This document shows, in pieces, positions 43,057 to 55,300 of a DNA stretch of 64,000 nucleotides; position 1 is the stretch's first letter; every line of letters begins with the position of its first letter. The position numbers were made by a program, and so were the translations under genes. Origin of the DNA: Neopestalotiopsis rosae (Eukaryota; Ascomycota; Sordariomycetes; Amphisphaeriales; Sporocadaceae); the NCBI GenBank assembly GCA_023078685.1, contig JALGAS010000004.1, positions 5,208,001-5,272,000 of the forward strand, in the 5' to 3' direction. The notes beneath the pieces were generated by a model, which had not been told where the DNA came from, did not search any database, and was given only the letters and a program-made list of their open reading frames with translations.

Positions 43057-45582
43057 CTAGAGCGCTCGACCACTTGCCATGGTCTGTACGCTTTGAGTTC
43101 GAGGCGTGGCAATATTGGGCCGAATGGTAGCTTGGCTATAGTCGCCAACAAAGGCAGAAGGTCGACTGGATTCCCAGCTCTCTTCGTTGAGAACGCTTAG
43201 GTACCCATTACCAACTTGGCCTCGCAGGGTCTCAATCTTTTGGCGGTACATCTCGCCACTTGTACTCCAATCCGTGTTTTCGTCTGAAGTGGAACGTTGG
43301 AGTGACTGAGAAGAAAGTGAAGGTGCTGGACCGCTGATGCCCGTGTCAATGCGAGGCACTTCAGACAGGGTCGGCAGCGGAGGTAGTCGCGAGTCTGTAT
43401 AGCTAGACTTTGGGGTCTCGGGCGATTGTGAGATGCGGTAGTGAGTATCTGCACCAGCTGTCGGGATTGCAGCACCTGCAGCAAATTCCTTGATATCCAT
43501 TGATTGAGAATTGGCCTTTGCAGAATCACTAGTTGCCAAGTCGACTATCCTGCGCTTCGGAGTCCGTCTTCGCCGCGCAGAGCCGACATCGTTCTCGCTA
43601 GCAACAGCCTTAGGCTGCGGGCGGTCTTTCCTCAGGACAGCTGGCTCCTTAGGCGCATCATAGATGATAGTTGGCTTGCTCACGTCCACGGCTGGAACTT
43701 CTGGGACGGGTGGCTTGACGACAGGGACGGCCGCCGGAACAGCCACACGCTCCACCAGATACCTCTTCTCCGAGTAAGTCGGGCCGGATGCGTCAATGAT
43801 AACATCCTCAGTAAACCCAGGCGTCATCCTGAACAGGTTGAAGATTGTGATCCTATAGTCACGGTGGGTTCTGGTGAACGGATTGCCCTCAACCCAGATC
43901 TCCCGAATGTCAGGGATGCCGGTGAGGCGCGCCAGCTCCATTGGGTCAGTAAGACGATTGTCTCGCAGATCCAATCTCTCCAAGGGATAGAGCTTCTCAA
44001 CACCAGCGATGGATTGAAGACGGTTGGCACGGAGATTCAGGGCGGTGATGGCAGGCAGAGGATTCCGTGTCAGCGAATGCAATGAATCAATCATGCAGTT
44101 AGACAGGTTCAAAGCACGTAAAGCAGTAAGTGTCGCCAAACTGTCGGGAATCTGCGTGAAGAGGTTGGTGGATAGGTCTAGCGAATACAGCGTGTTCGAC
44201 AGTGGTGCAAGACTGGTAGCAGAAACAGAGGTAAGAGAGTTGTCTGCCAAACTGAGATGCTTCAAGAAGCGCCACTTCGAGGCAGGCAAGACACCCATGG
44301 CCAAGAGGTTCGAGGCGCTGTTCCGAGGGTTGTGCCACGAGTCGGACAAGCTGGAGTGGGAACTGCCAGAACCGGAGCGCCTGACCTTGTATGAATGTCT
44401 GGACGTGGCGGGTGCGGTGTGAGTCCGAGAGCTGATGGGTCGTGGCGGCGAGTGGCTTCGGGGTCGGCCAGATTTTGCTGGAGATCGCGGCTCCTCGGTT
44501 TCAATCCTGGCAACGGAAGGGCGGCGGCTGCCACTTGGTGACGAAGAGTCGGTACCAACTGAGCCCACCTGAAAGTCGCCCAAAGAGCTTCGAGGGACGG
44601 GTGAGCCTGGCGTCGAACCTGATCTATGTAATTCGGCGTACTGTAGCGTCGGGCTCCTCCGGGGGCTTGGATTCGCAATGGTGGGCGAATGCTGCGACTT
44701 GGATGTCCGCCGCCGTCTCTTGTCCATATCATCAAGCACAATGTCGATCAGAATGTCGGCTGGGTCATCGATACTAGCCCTTTTCAGGGTCAAGGACCGA
44801 ATCTGGTCTGCCATGCGATCCCAGCCAAAGAACTGTCTAAAGTCGATGCCACTGATTTCGAGAGCTTGAAGGTTCTTGAAGACGTAGAGCGGGACAGCCG
44901 AGTCGAAGGGAAATTCCTCGTATCCCCGAATCAATCTCGCACGCCAGTCGGGTGCCAGTCTGAGGCAAGGGATCTTTGTAAATGCCGAGTAAAGGTATTT
45001 CAGGTCAGCGGCCAGGGCAGCCTTCTGCTTCTCTTCTCTGGCAGCGGAAATGCCCGATCCAATACCAAAGCTAGCCCATAGTGCCGACATGCCAGACATG
45101 ACGCTTCTGACGCTTGATACCGATCGAATAGAGACAACATCTGCACTGCGCGTTCGCTGGGATGGGTCGAGGAATGATACGTAATTGGCCGAGCTTGAAG
45201 CATCGTGGAGGTTCTCGAGGCGAACCTTCATCGGACCGACATTGATGCCCATTTCCTCAAAGCGAGAAAGCAAGTAGAAGAGATGGTGCGGTGTCAAGGC
45301 TAACTTTGCTGGTTTCATATTGTGAGAGGTGAAGCTGAAAGAGCCGAGCGACAGTGCGGCCGCCAGGCCGCCCGTAGAGGTTGACGCGGAAGTCGAAGGG
45401 CGCTCGAGTAGAGGAGCTGATGATGGGGTAGTCGGCAAAGCCGACACACTTTGTGAGGCGCCATGCCTGGGAGCATTGCTCTGTCTTCGAAATTGCAAAG
45501 CGTTGGCCAATGCCTTCTCGTGCGTACGCACGAAGCCGGCCAACTGCTTGACGAAGAAATCCCCGTCCTCTGAGTCCATCAT
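43057..45582 (-). CDS. Leucine-rich-repeat protein of unknown function
   Basis: Intronless, 841 aa, ATG at 45582. The N-terminal ~270 residues contain a conserved-looking block (KPAKLALTPHHLFYLLSRFE, and LKYLYSAFTKIPCLRLAPDW). A serine/proline-rich disordered region follows (about 295-425). Six or so leucine-rich repeats occur at about 430-570 (RFLKHLSLADNSLTSVSA, LYSLDLSTNLFTQIPDSL, LRALNLSNCMIDSLHSL, ALNLRANRLQSIAGVEKL, LERLDLRDNRLTD), capped by IREIWVEGNPFTRTHRDYRI. The C-terminus is disordered and ends in a short helical EMYRQKIETLRGQVGNG element. It is probably a cytoplasmic scaffold, but no specific role can be assigned. The start codon has a second ATG right after it. No frame break. 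Confidence 0.82.
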   Translation of the reverse strand: MMDSEDGDFFVKQLAGFVRTHEKALANALQFRRQSNAPRHGASQSVSALPTTPSSAPLLERPSTSASTSTGGLAAALSLGSFSFTSHNMKPAKLALTPHHLFYLLSRFEEMGINVGPMKVRLENLHDASSSANYVSFLDPSQRTRSADVVSIRSVSSVRSVMSGMSALWASFGIGSGISAAREEKQKAALAADLKYLYSAFTKIPCLRLAPDWRARLIRGYEEFPFDSAVPLYVFKNLQALEISGIDFRQFFGWDRMADQIRSLTLKRASIDDPADILIDIVLDDMDKRRRRTSKSQHSPTIANPSPRRSPTLQYAELHRSGSTPGSPVPRSSLGDFQVGSVGTDSSSPSGSRRPSVARIETEEPRSPAKSGRPRSHSPPRPISSRTHTAPATSRHSYKVRRSGSGSSHSSLSDSWHNPRNSASNLLAMGVLPASKWRFLKHLSLADNSLTSVSATSLAPLSNTLYSLDLSTNLFTQIPDSLATLTALRALNLSNCMIDSLHSLTRNPLPAITALNLRANRLQSIAGVEKLYPLERLDLRDNRLTDPMELARLTGIPDIREIWVEGNPFTRTHRDYRITIFNLFRMTPGFTEDVIIDASGPTYSEKRYLVERVAVPAAVPVVKPPVPEVPAVDVSKPTIIYDAPKEPAVLRKDRPQPKAVASENDVGSARRRRTPKRRIVDLATSDSAKANSQSMDIKEFAAGAAIPTAGADTHYRISQSPETPKSSYTDSRLPPLPTLSEVPRIDTGISGPAPSLSSQSLQRSTSDENTDWSTSGEMYRQKIETLRGQVGNGYLSVLNEESWESSRPSAFVGDYSQATIRPNIATPRTQSVQTMASGRAL

Positions 45583-47538
45583 TTGAGTTTAGGAAGACAT
45601 GAGGTAAGAGTCGTGTGCGGTGGTGATGTTGTGATAGGTGATGTAGATCTCAACGGTCGACAAGGCGGGGGAGGTCGACTGTAGTCTATTCGTTCGAGTC
45701 GGTACGAGAACCGATCGAGGCCCTTGGAGCCGACTGGAGTCTGGGGAAGCGATAGTGTTAGTCGCGGGACATGAAACCTTGGTCTTTGGACCGAATGCAT
45801 GCAACGTTGGTGGAGAGTGCTGGCAAGAGTCAACGACCGAAAGATAGGCCACCATAGAGGTTGCAGATCTCCGAAGCCGTGTGCTGTCAGAAATGGCTGG
45901 TATGAATCGAGGCCGAACTGATCATGACTCGTGAGGCTTGGAGTACCCTTCAAAATCAGCCCATACAGGCCATCACGTCTTCTAGATCTTCTAGATCTGC
46001 TATTGCAGGACGTTATCGACATACGCGGTCGTGTCAGGCAGATGGGTCTCAACATCGAGTGACCAAGTCTCGCACTCTATCACGCACAAGGTTCGGCTGA
46101 CACATTCACCAGGCGGAAGGGCGGCGATTCAGAGGCAGGGGTAAAGGGGCTCGTAGAAGGTAGCGCAAGGCAACGCAATCTCGGGATGCGATACAAAAAG
46201 GCAGTGTCACACTGAGCGCATGGGGCAAAATGTAGAAAGAGAGAAAGCATCAGGCAGGCAAGTAAGCAAAGCCACGAGGCATCGACGGCGGCAATGGTAG
46301 CAGCGATAAGAAGACGAAGGGGCCAGCACAGCATACATCTGGTGGTTTTGCATTTTTCGAGGATGATTTGTACGTACCCAAGGTAAGAGAAGTGTATTAA
46401 TTAGCCACGAGCACAACAAGCAAGTGACTTTTTTTTTTCCTGGTGTGCAGATAAGATATGGGCGTCGTTGGAATGTGTGCGAGACACCGTGGAGAAGGTA
46501 TTGTCGTATTAAATAAAATCGAGAGGGAGGAGAGGTTTTTGAAGGTGGCGCGGCGAGGTTGAAGGAGAGGATGATTTCCCAATCCACAATCCTGATATCC
46601 TTCTCTTTCTCAGCTGTCGCAAAGGCAGCGAAACAAGCAAACCACCAATATGAAGTCGGAGGAGTGGTAGGCGGGGAGGATCGTGAGAATGGCCTGCGGC
46701 GGTTGGAGAGGGAAATATAACAAAAGACTCGAGAGGCGGGTCCACCCCCCAATGAGGGTGCCCACATGGGCTTGCAACTTCTCGGTCACAAATGCTGGTC
46801 CCAGTATGGTTCACCCCACCCGCTGCACGGTCGACTCGGGGTGGATACTAAGCTTAGCGAGATGTGCAGTGGAGGCTGCTGGTAGTACTGGTACTTTGGA
46901 TGCTGAATTTGTGCGCCCACAGCCCGCCTGCTGAGGCGGCCGTGTTGCAGTAACAGTGAGAAACTGTGGGCAGCTCTAGCGTACATGTGGCTGTCCACAG
47001 CGCTGTGTTCTAGCGGGCTTCCATGGTAAGATGCGCTGGAGGCGTACTGGACGCCTCCCGCTGATACAGGCGGCTGCCAATGTAGTAGGACTTTGCAGGG
47101 TCGCGCATGGGCGGCAAGAGTCAGATGGGACCAGCTTCGTGACCAGCCAATAGGTCAGCCTGCTCCCCCAACAGGCCAATAATGGGCATCTGTCTCGTCG
47201 ATTTTGGTGTCGCAGCAGCACTTGCAGCCCATCTTGCTGCAGCCAAAAGGTGCATGATATTCTGAGTTAAGTAAGGCGTCCTTGATTATGATACAGCATC
47301 ATCTGCGCTGAGGTCATTGCCCTGCAGCCTGCGGAATACACTAGAACGACCGTATGTGATATAAGACTTTTTTTCGTTTTCTGTCGACAATATGCGTGCC
47401 CGGTGTGCGGCGTGTGCGTTGCGGATGTTTCGTTCCTACATGCTCCTCGCAGATTCCAGACGACGACGAGAAAAGTCCCCGACTTCGTCCCCCCAGCAGA
47501 ATGGTAAACCAAATCCACCGACAATGCTCCAGCAACCA

Positions 47539-47561
47539 GAGCCTGAGCCTGAGCCTGAGCC
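47539..47561 (+). repeat. Hexanucleotide microsatellite GAGCCT
   Basis: Nearly four tandem GAGCCT units. Confidence 0.9.
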
Positions 47562-50500
47562 GCAAGGACCGGGACCCCATGCAGGCTGGCAGCAAAGGGG
47601 TCCCGACCCTCTCACCACACAGTCCAGTCTTTTCTGTCCGTGAGAGGTGTGGTGCGGCACCCACGCCGATAACGAGTGTTTCCTACAGAGGATGATAGCC
47701 TCTGACTAGTAAGCCTGCCCGTCACCTTCTACCTCCCACATGGGACCTACCCGGGTCGTCACGATGCTGCTCAACCCTCGCATCCTCGACACCTGCCGCG
47801 ACCACAAGAGAGATCCTGAAGGGGCTTTCGGTGCCCACAAGGTCCTCATCTGCTCGTCACCATTCATTCTGCATCTACGCAGGAATACCTCTTACAGTAT
47901 CCTCGACATGGCGACTTTACAGTGTGTATCCACAATGATATCTAGCCTCAGGCCCGTGCCTCTTTTCAGGAAATTGCGAAAGCAACATTGCTGGGCCAAA
48001 TGGGCGCGATGGATTGCCAGCTGAGCAGGCACGCTCTCGCGCTCTCTCCAACGTACGTACTGTAGTATTCGTACTATAGTAAGTCTGTATGGGTGTTTAC
48101 ATTTGTTCCCGCTTTATTGACATTCTCTGTTGGCGTTGTTTTCTTCTTTTTTCTAGCCCCCGTCTCGGACATTACCTTTCGCGCATCGTCAATGCCCTGC
48201 GCGCCCACTATCAATGGATGGTCGTTTGATTAATTTGACGGGCGCCAGTCATGGCATGGTTAATACTAGAATCCCATGCCCGCTAGCGACAGATCCTAGC
48301 TCGGGAGCTCAGTAGGCTCAAAAGCACGGATTCTTTCGGGTGTCCGCCTTCTGTCCGGCAATGCCATTCGATACAACACAGTGTCACATCGCCGACTTCC
48401 AGTCGTCAGCATTCTCTTCTCAACAAAGAGCGGTGACTTTTTTTTTCTGAAATCATGAGAGCGAATACAATGCTGTGACAGGGACTGTCATGTCGCAAGG
48501 TCAGCGAGAATATGATGACCATTTATGCGGTGCATCGATCCTCATAAAACTTCCAATGGCGAAGCAGGTACAGAGAAAGACCTTTTGGTCGCGATATATC
48601 GTAAGCACGCTCATTCGGTTATCAGCTCTAATCCAAATTGGCGGCGTTTCTTTTACCTATCGCATTCAACTCAGGAGACTGACTGGCTGCGCTGCTGGCT
48701 GATGAGCTTAGGATGCTGCTAGGTGCTGTACCTAGTGTACACATCCCTGTAAACTCACCTGGAAATCTCAGGGTCTGCAAACTTACCTACCCAGCACACT
48801 ACGCTAGTCCATCATGGGACCCTTTCCTCTTCTCACCTGGTTCGGTCGCTGATCGTGACCACTAGGGTTGCCAGGAAACTCTCCCTCCCAAAAACGAATT
48901 CGGAGAGAAGAAAGAAAGAGAGCTCATCACAAACAGCACCAATCGAAGCAGCAGCCACAAGCCCGTGCCAATACATCTCGCAACAGATACCTGCGCTACA
49001 ATACGGCGACAGCCTATCGTTAAAGGCCTTCCGCTACTGCTGGCTTCTGATTTAGATATGTGAGCTATATTGGCGACGATGTCGAGGGTGTACGACAGAC
49101 GAGCCAGTTCCACAGCAATCACCTGCAAGCGCCGATGATCTGACTGAATTGGTCGTCTTTGAATTTCACCTTTTTCTTTGCCTCTTTCTCACACCTTGTC
49201 TTCCACCTCCCGGGCCGCAGCAACTCGTCGCCTCTTTGGGACGCGTGTCATTACACAAGGTTTTGGTCCATTCCGTTTTCGCGCCGATCTGATGGGCGGA
49301 TCTGCACATGGCGACTGGGCTTACCGGGCTGTTGCTGGACTGAAGGTATCCTACAAGCCTATTCCTGCTCTGTGCTTTGTCTGATCTTGTCCCATCTGTT
49401 GGCTCTTGACATGCTTTGCCAGCCAGAGAAATTTGCCAACCTTCTCAGCCGCCACGCGCCTATAGGGGTCCTCGGGCACCAACCACCGTGCCACTCTGGT
49501 GGGATTCTGTCTGAATGCCCATCTGAACCACTTGAATACCCATATATTCGACAGCTATGAAGATTTACCCTGCCAACTCTAAGGGTAGTTATGTCATAGT
49601 TCCACCATTGTCTGGTGTGCGCCCGTCTCTGATTGGCAGCCTGTCTGATGTATAGCTTTACCTGCGCCCGGGTTCTGCAACTGACCCAATAGTGAACCGT
49701 CTCTGCCCGCTTTGTCCATTCCTCATTGCCCGAATATCCCCACCTGGCACCTGCGCTCTTCTCTCGTCTCAAATGTATCCTGTCAAATGGGCAATCGGCC
49801 ATCGTGAGAGGCTGCCCGAACGGCAAATGGCGGGGCATGGCGAGCATGGAGGGGCTGGCAGCGGGAAGGGGGGGCACTGATCTTTTGCCAAGTTGGACAC
49901 TCTCTCATCCACCGCTTCGCCGAGAAAGGAAGACGACGCACTCAACCTTGATTCGCAACTTCCCAGTTCCCTGGATTCTCGTGCGGTGATGCTGACTCGA
50001 CAGGTGATGAAAAAGAATGGAGAAGCAGTACACTTTTCGATTGTCAGTTTACTCTGTTCGGCACATCCACGATCATGTTCATTGGTCATGTCTCTGTCAT
50101 CGACATGGCAGTGAAACGAATGGGGCAGTTGCCATGCGATCTGGCGAACGAGGACAAATCACGACAACCACGCCACCAAGTCGGTCGGTCACCGCGAGTA
50201 CTGAATATCGAGCGCGTCCTTTCTTCACCTGTTTCGGCGTCGTTTTGAGAAAGCGTTGATCTTCTAAACCCCCGCCGTCGATCCAAATGTGCTTGTACTT
50301 GCGAGTGCGGACAGCCTCAGCTCGATTACGGTATCATCAGTACGCTGGCTAGGCATGTACTAATACGGTTTGGCTTGAGCTGTCAGTGAGCGGCAGTTTG
50401 GAGCACCAGCGTTGACTACATTGTATGATGCGCTGTTACCCGGAAATCGCATATCTCGTAGCAACAGCGCGCCCTTCCAAGTCGAGACATTCGCCTCTCA

Positions 50501-52013
50501 TTGTGTTTCTATATCAGACGTCTATAGACATTCTCATCAACAGGATTCAGAACGCTGCGCCTTGGTTTCACGGATGTATAATCTTTCGACAAATGCCGCG
50601 GTATATGAGCCTTATCACGATATTCCCCGGTAACGTATGTATGCTCACTACCAAACAAAGTAACCATGGTGTTGTACTTTGTACACCATGTGCGACGATC
50701 CTCCGGTGGAGCACGAAGAGCGGTGGGTTTTCGCGGAGGCAGGAGACTAACATCAAGGCTGCACCACTGTAGAAGCTCACTGCAAGGTGGCATTTATCAA
50801 TCATGGTGGGTAAAGACTGCGCCGCTATTTTGCACAATCTGCCCGGCTGCCCTACCTCGCCTACCTATTAGTCGGCATACGGAGCCGAATCAGTCTGCTG
50901 CATGCGTTCCTACGGAATAGTGCTAGTATAGGTGATCCTCTATCATAACGGTTGTGCCTCTATCTTATCAGAGCCCACAAAGATGAGGCGATAGTGCATT
51001 CCGTACACAACGCGGCCACGGCAAATTACAATCTTCACCACAACTGCCACAAAGATCTCGTAGGACTTGCTCCGGAAGAATTAAATTAGCTTCGTCGCTC
51101 TATAGAAGCACTGCATTTTTGTTCAGCTCGTCGGGATTTTGATGATATGCAGCCATGGGAAGTGGAAACACAATTCTGAGACGCGATAATCGCATCATTG
51201 CTGCACACCCACTCAGACATTTCGGATCTTTTTTTTTTTTTTCTTCCTTTAGAGACCTAAGCATATCTGGAAGCAATGCCCGCTCAAGGAATCGCGGAGC
51301 ACGATCCGGCTGCACCCACTCTGCGCGTGCTTGCAGATACTGTTCATGTCAAAGGCAATTTTACGACCCTGACCAGCCGGCCTGTGGAAGTAACCAATCC
51401 CGTGTCGCTAAGTTCGTCCAGCATGCCAATAATGGTTCGGATGTACTGCCTCGCTTGAGCTGACTATACTACACGAAATGAGCCCAGTGATGGCGCCCAT
51501 GGCAACCGGCCTATAGTCGACTTTTGTTTGCGAACTTGAATCAGCCTACTAAAAGAAGGTACAAATAAAATGGGTTCGGTTTTGGACGGGATCTACTGGC
51601 TACTCTGCCATGTAGGTAAAAGTCCATCAACGGTGGCGCTATCGGCGGCAGTCCAGCAGAGTCGAACCAGTGCCAGTCCAAAAGTAGCACTCCACAACAT
51701 GACCGGATCAAAGGCCAAGAGGCATCGTGGTTGTCCGAAAATAAACGCAAGAAATTCTCCACTGCAACTACAGGCAGTTGCAGCGGCGGATGGTAGCTAT
51801 GGGATTGGTCCAAAGAAAGGTGTGGTAGGCATGTATGTAGGCAGGTATGTATCATTGAGGTGTGTCTGGTATGTTATGTACGCATGGTGTGTGGGCTGCA
51901 CCTACCTGGGCAGACGCAACTCTTCTCGGTTTGCCTAAAGCTGCGCTCCCGTAAGGAGGAGGGCGCGCGGCAATACACCAATTCCTTCGCTCACCGCTCC
52001 CCACGAGTGTGAA

Positions 52014-52029
52014 TGAGTGAGTGAGTGAG
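52014..52029 (+). repeat. TGAG microsatellite
   Basis: Four tandem TGAG units, followed by degenerate GTGAG/GGTGAG copies. Confidence 0.9.
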
Positions 52030-52332
52030 GTGAGTGGGTGTGTGCAGTATGATCAGAGAGCATGCCAGTCCCCCATGCCGTGCGACACCACCAATCTGCC
52101 TGCGCAAAGAGAGGGAGCTTTTTGGTGTGACCAAGCGCAGCAACAATACAACGATTCTCATATCTCTTCGGCTCGACCTGCTTTGCGCGCCGTCTATCTA
52201 TCATTTTACGAGTCAGTTCAGGGCTGTATGAATGGCGATTTGCGACGGGTCGACAAATCGCATACATACTTGCCACGGCAATGTCTCTCCAGTTACAGAA
52301 CGAACCTACCATACCAAACTAACCTTAGTGCA

Positions 52333-52359
<27 letters not shown>
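52333..52359 (+). repeat. GA dinucleotide microsatellite
   Basis: About 13 uninterrupted AG units. Confidence 0.95.
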
Positions 52360-52363
<4 letters not shown>

Positions 52364-55300
52364 TCAGCAAACCAAAGTCCGGCATTCCCCCAGTGCCAAA
52401 TCGACTGTCAACGCTGTCTAGCGAAAACGAAGCAGCCACAATAGCGGCTGAGACCAGACCCTGGCACTGGCCCCGTCCCTTTGTGCATGACCGCTAGCGA
52501 CAGATCAGGTAAGTCGGGGAAAAGAGAATCAGGGATGTTCCCAAGGGTCTCACCTTCGCCATCGCGTGGGGTACATACATATCGGACACTGGCTTTATAG
52601 TAAATCTTCCAGCGCATTCCTGGCTCTTGACTGGCGAATCCATTGGCCGTGGTTCAGGAAACCAGCCAGCGACACACAATCATTTACATTTCATTGCTAC
52701 GATTGGCCCAAAGACGCCTTCCCACCTTGGACGGGCGATCGTATTCCACCCTGTTCGACGTGGTGGACTGGGAGGCTTGGGAAAGCGCTTGCTACCTGGT
52801 ACACGTAGTATACTACATACATCGTGTACCTATCGGCCCGCCAGAGTCTCCGGTTAGCTGACCGCTTCGGTCGTCTTGACCATATCGTCAGTTTCCTTCA
52901 CCTCCTCCATCAGGTGTTGTACAGATACATCTCATATTCGGGATTATGGAGGTCGAGTGCTCACATTACCAAAGGGATCATAATCTCCTTGCAACCGTTA
53001 CAGAGCCTCAGAATTCGTTTCTCGAGTTTCAAAGCACAAAAATACGTGCACTAGCACTATTGAACTCATTAGCACTATTCACCGATAGTCCCACCTCGAC
53101 TGTTGCGAATTACACCGCAGATGCGGATAGCCGTGGCTACACTGCTGTTCATTCGACTGTGTGTATGACATTATACGTCGACTGTGCTTAGTAGTTTAAG
53201 GGGTACAGTATCATGGAGACAAAGTCCTTTGCAAAATATCACATTGCCTGTGACTTGTGGCACATCACTCCGATCTATGAACATTGTTCATTTTGCCAAA
53301 AGAGCCTCGCTTGCTGAGCGCATTCCTCTCCGACATGGTCGTACTAACTTGGTCATAATTATGACTTCTTGGCCCACTATTGTCACAAAGCACCACAGTG
53401 AACTGTCAAGCAGTTCGTGACTCGCAGACAACAGATGATTTTGTTTCAAAGAAGCCATATTAATAATTCACACATGCTTATGGAATAAGCTATCACCAGC
53501 AGCACGTGTCAAACAGTAGATGGCCTACGAGCACATCAGGGGTCTTACATAGCTACGCCGACACCGAGTTCAGAATTGAAAAGGTATATGAGACGGTGCA
53601 TCATTGCTATCCTCTGGATGCCCGCAGAAGCTCGCTTCCAGTGGTTGTCAGCTTCGCCGGCATTTGATCGGACCGAGGAGAAAGGATCATGCTGTGAGAC
53701 ACCGCATCTTGGATGCAAACTCTTGGTCAATTCTCTCCCCCTCCCTCGCCATGAAAGGCCAGAAATTTCACGCTCTAGACTTGTCAATCAAACAGGTTGG
53801 AACAAATATGGGAAAGGGAGAAACAGACCCTTGCTCGGATCTGATAAAACCAACCTTTTTTTACAAACCAGATCCGAAGCCGATCGGCTGACAGAAAAAG
53901 TGGATGTCTCCCGCTCCACATGGTATAGCCCTTTCAGGTGAGGCTGACCTTGACGGGCCAATGCTGACCGCCTACGCATAAACAAACCACCCCAAATTCC
54001 CTTCTTCCGTTGCTAGGAAGATGCCCCATAAGAAAAAAGACTTTGCTAAAGGAAGGAAACAAGAGACCGGTTCTGCCGTTGGAGAATGGTTTCTTTTCGT
54101 GCTTGTACTTTTCCTCCCCTTTCTTCAACGGTCAACTAGAAAGAATGCATGAAGAGTTATAGTGGCTCGGTATTGCCATGGTCGCGATAGACAACGGTCT
54201 CCCGGCCTGCGCTATAAACCGCACGTCATACGTGACTAAACCTTAGAGAACTCGCCCAGCCGGGTCCGCCTCGCTATCGCTTCACAAGTAAAATTAACTT
54301 TATAATGCTACCGTATACACGAGAGTTCATACGACTTTGACCAGCACATTCATCTTTTCGTTTCCGGGTCGCTCCGAATGAATCAGTAAGAAATTGCCAA
54401 TACAGGAATTACACACATGATGGTTGGCAGCATCACGCGATGATGGGTCCTCCCCTTCACTCCACCCTAAACTTTTTCCAGCACAAGGGAGGACTAAAAA
54501 CCCGCAGACGCCAGCCACCCTGCCACGATACTACACTGGTACACTACCAGAATTACCTAGCGAGATCCTTCTCTCGTTTCTACACGTACCTTGAAGCTTG
54601 AGCTCCATATATTCCATAAATATAAACAACTTAGTGGACCGATGACGCAACTTATTTTTCCGCCTAGGTCGCGCCTGAAGAAAGTGTGCCTATTATTGTT
54701 CCCGTGTAAATACGTGGAGCGCGGGGACCAGGTACGATGCTTGGCTTTTCTTCACGTCTCAAAGGAAACAAGTCCTAGAAGAAGGCTTGGTCAATTACAG
54801 ACTAACACGTGGAAAGAAAAGGACAAGACGAGGTCAAAAGGATTGGATACCGTTCGTCCCAAGTGTCTTCTCGCAAAGGGCGGATCCCGCATGGGTTCTC
54901 TCAAAATGGAGATCTTGCCAAACCTACTATGACTTTTACTATGTACTATACTGGGTTCCCCCATGTCAACAACAAGTCGAAACAAACGGTTTTTTTCTCT
55001 CTCTTTTGACTGGTCCCCATTCTCTCTCAGAGACTATATTGAAACTATCACTTTCCCGATCGCGCATACAAAGTTCCGATTCCTGATTCCTTTTTCTTCC
55101 TCTTTTTTTGGTATTTTCTCTTCTTCTTTTTTCCCCCTCTCTTGTCTCTCTCTCACACCCCAGCACATGCCTCTCAACCAGGGCCTCAAAAAGTATTCTA
55201 GTCAAACTGCGCAACATTTTCCCATGTATACCGTTTAACCGGGGGATCGCCGCCAGGGCCTGCAAAGGCGGGTAGGTAGGTCATCCTTGACCGCTTCTAT

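Noticed and set aside
49159..49877. Overlapping ORFs of 133 and 172 codons in the gene desert
   Set aside because: Opposite strands, odd composition rich in Trp/Cys/Arg, and no recognisable domain.
52333..52359. GA run as part of a CRISPR-like or regulatory array
   Set aside because: A simple dinucleotide microsatellite without spacers.
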